Under the pieces are notes generated by a model. It did not search any database. It saw only the letters and a program-made list of their open reading frames with translations, and was not told where the DNA came from. From contig JAGRKY010000818.1 in NCBI GenBank assembly GCA_020442095.1, positions 1 to 6,186 of the forward strand: 6,186 nucleotides of DNA, read 5' to 3'. Below are positions 6,092-6,186 of the stretch, one piece after another. This DNA comes from Bauldia sp. (GTDB taxonomy: Bacteria; Pseudomonadota; Alphaproteobacteria; Rhizobiales; Kaistiaceae). The position numbers and the translations under genes were made by a program. Positions within the stretch are counted from its first letter, which is position 1. Every line of letters starts with the position of its first letter.

Positions 6092-6186
6092 GCCGGGCAG
6101 GCGGCGCCGGATCTCGGTGAACACCGCCCTGAACATCGCCTCGGTCAGCCTGCCGGTATTGGTGTTGTAGCGGGAGCAGTGATAGC
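6083..6186 (-). CDS. Uracil-DNA glycosylase, family 5 (UDGb)-like, C-terminal fragment at the edge
   Basis: Only the last 34 codons, including the stop, are inside the window; the gene enters from the right edge. The readable end is YHCSRYNTNTGRLTEAM followed by FRAVFTEIRRRLPGDG and TGA (6083-6085). The H-x-S-x-x-NTNTGRLT pattern is the conserved C-terminal DNA-intercalation motif of family 5 uracil-DNA glycosylases, which remove uracil and some other deaminated bases from DNA. A related family 4 enzyme is less likely because of the NTNTG string. The gene is convergent with the AraC regulator (15-base gap), so it is probably a separate housekeeping gene. The catalytic N-terminal motifs and iron-sulfur cysteines lie outside and cannot be checked. 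Confidence 0.72.
   Translation of the reverse strand, partial: YHCSRYNTNTGRLTEAMFRAVFTEIRRRLPGDG

Overview
The window comes from a high-GC Gram-negative bacterium, most likely an alphaproteobacterium. This is an inference from the strong G/C bias at third codon positions, the protein families present (an outer-membrane beta-barrel and a periplasmic sulfatase) and the style of the genes. No rRNA or other marker gene allows a firmer placement. No tRNA, rRNA, CRISPR array, insertion sequence or integrase was seen.

Layout from left to right. (1) Positions 1-2079 hold three genes read leftwards: a class I SAM-dependent methyltransferase (first), the permease of an osmoprotectant (OpuC/YehY-type) ABC importer, and the N-terminal part of its ATPase, cut by the window edge. 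Permease and ATPase overlap by 4 bases (ATGA); the methyltransferase stops 52 bases before the permease. (2) Positions 2080-2474 appear non-coding, are visibly richer in A/T than the genes, and hold several short palindromes and repeats ahead of the methyltransferase. (3) Positions 2475-4896 hold a two-gene leftward unit: a secreted formylglycine-type sulfatase followed 31 bases later by an outer-membrane protein of the COG4313 (MetA-pathway phenol degradation-like) family. (4) Positions 4897-5020 are a divergent intergenic region with an imperfect 12-bp-arm inverted repeat. (5) Positions 5021-6067 encode a rightward AraC-family regulator with the N-terminal ligand-binding domain of the OruR/CdhR-like group. 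(6) From 6083 to the right edge lies the C-terminal end of a family 5-like uracil-DNA glycosylase, convergent with the regulator gene.

The coherent functional unit is the central one. The AraC regulator is transcribed away from the sulfatase/outer-membrane protein pair and probably controls it. A plausible reading is that a sulfated small molecule crosses the outer membrane, loses its sulfate in the periplasm and is then used as a sulfur or carbon source. The ABC importer is of the quaternary-amine type; whether it belongs to the same pathway is open. The sulfatase would need a formylglycine-generating enzyme encoded elsewhere. Overall this looks like an ordinary accessory metabolic region. 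The points most worth a second look are the dyad ahead of the sulfatase, two unusual active-site positions in the sulfatase, and the palindrome-rich leader of the methyltransferase.
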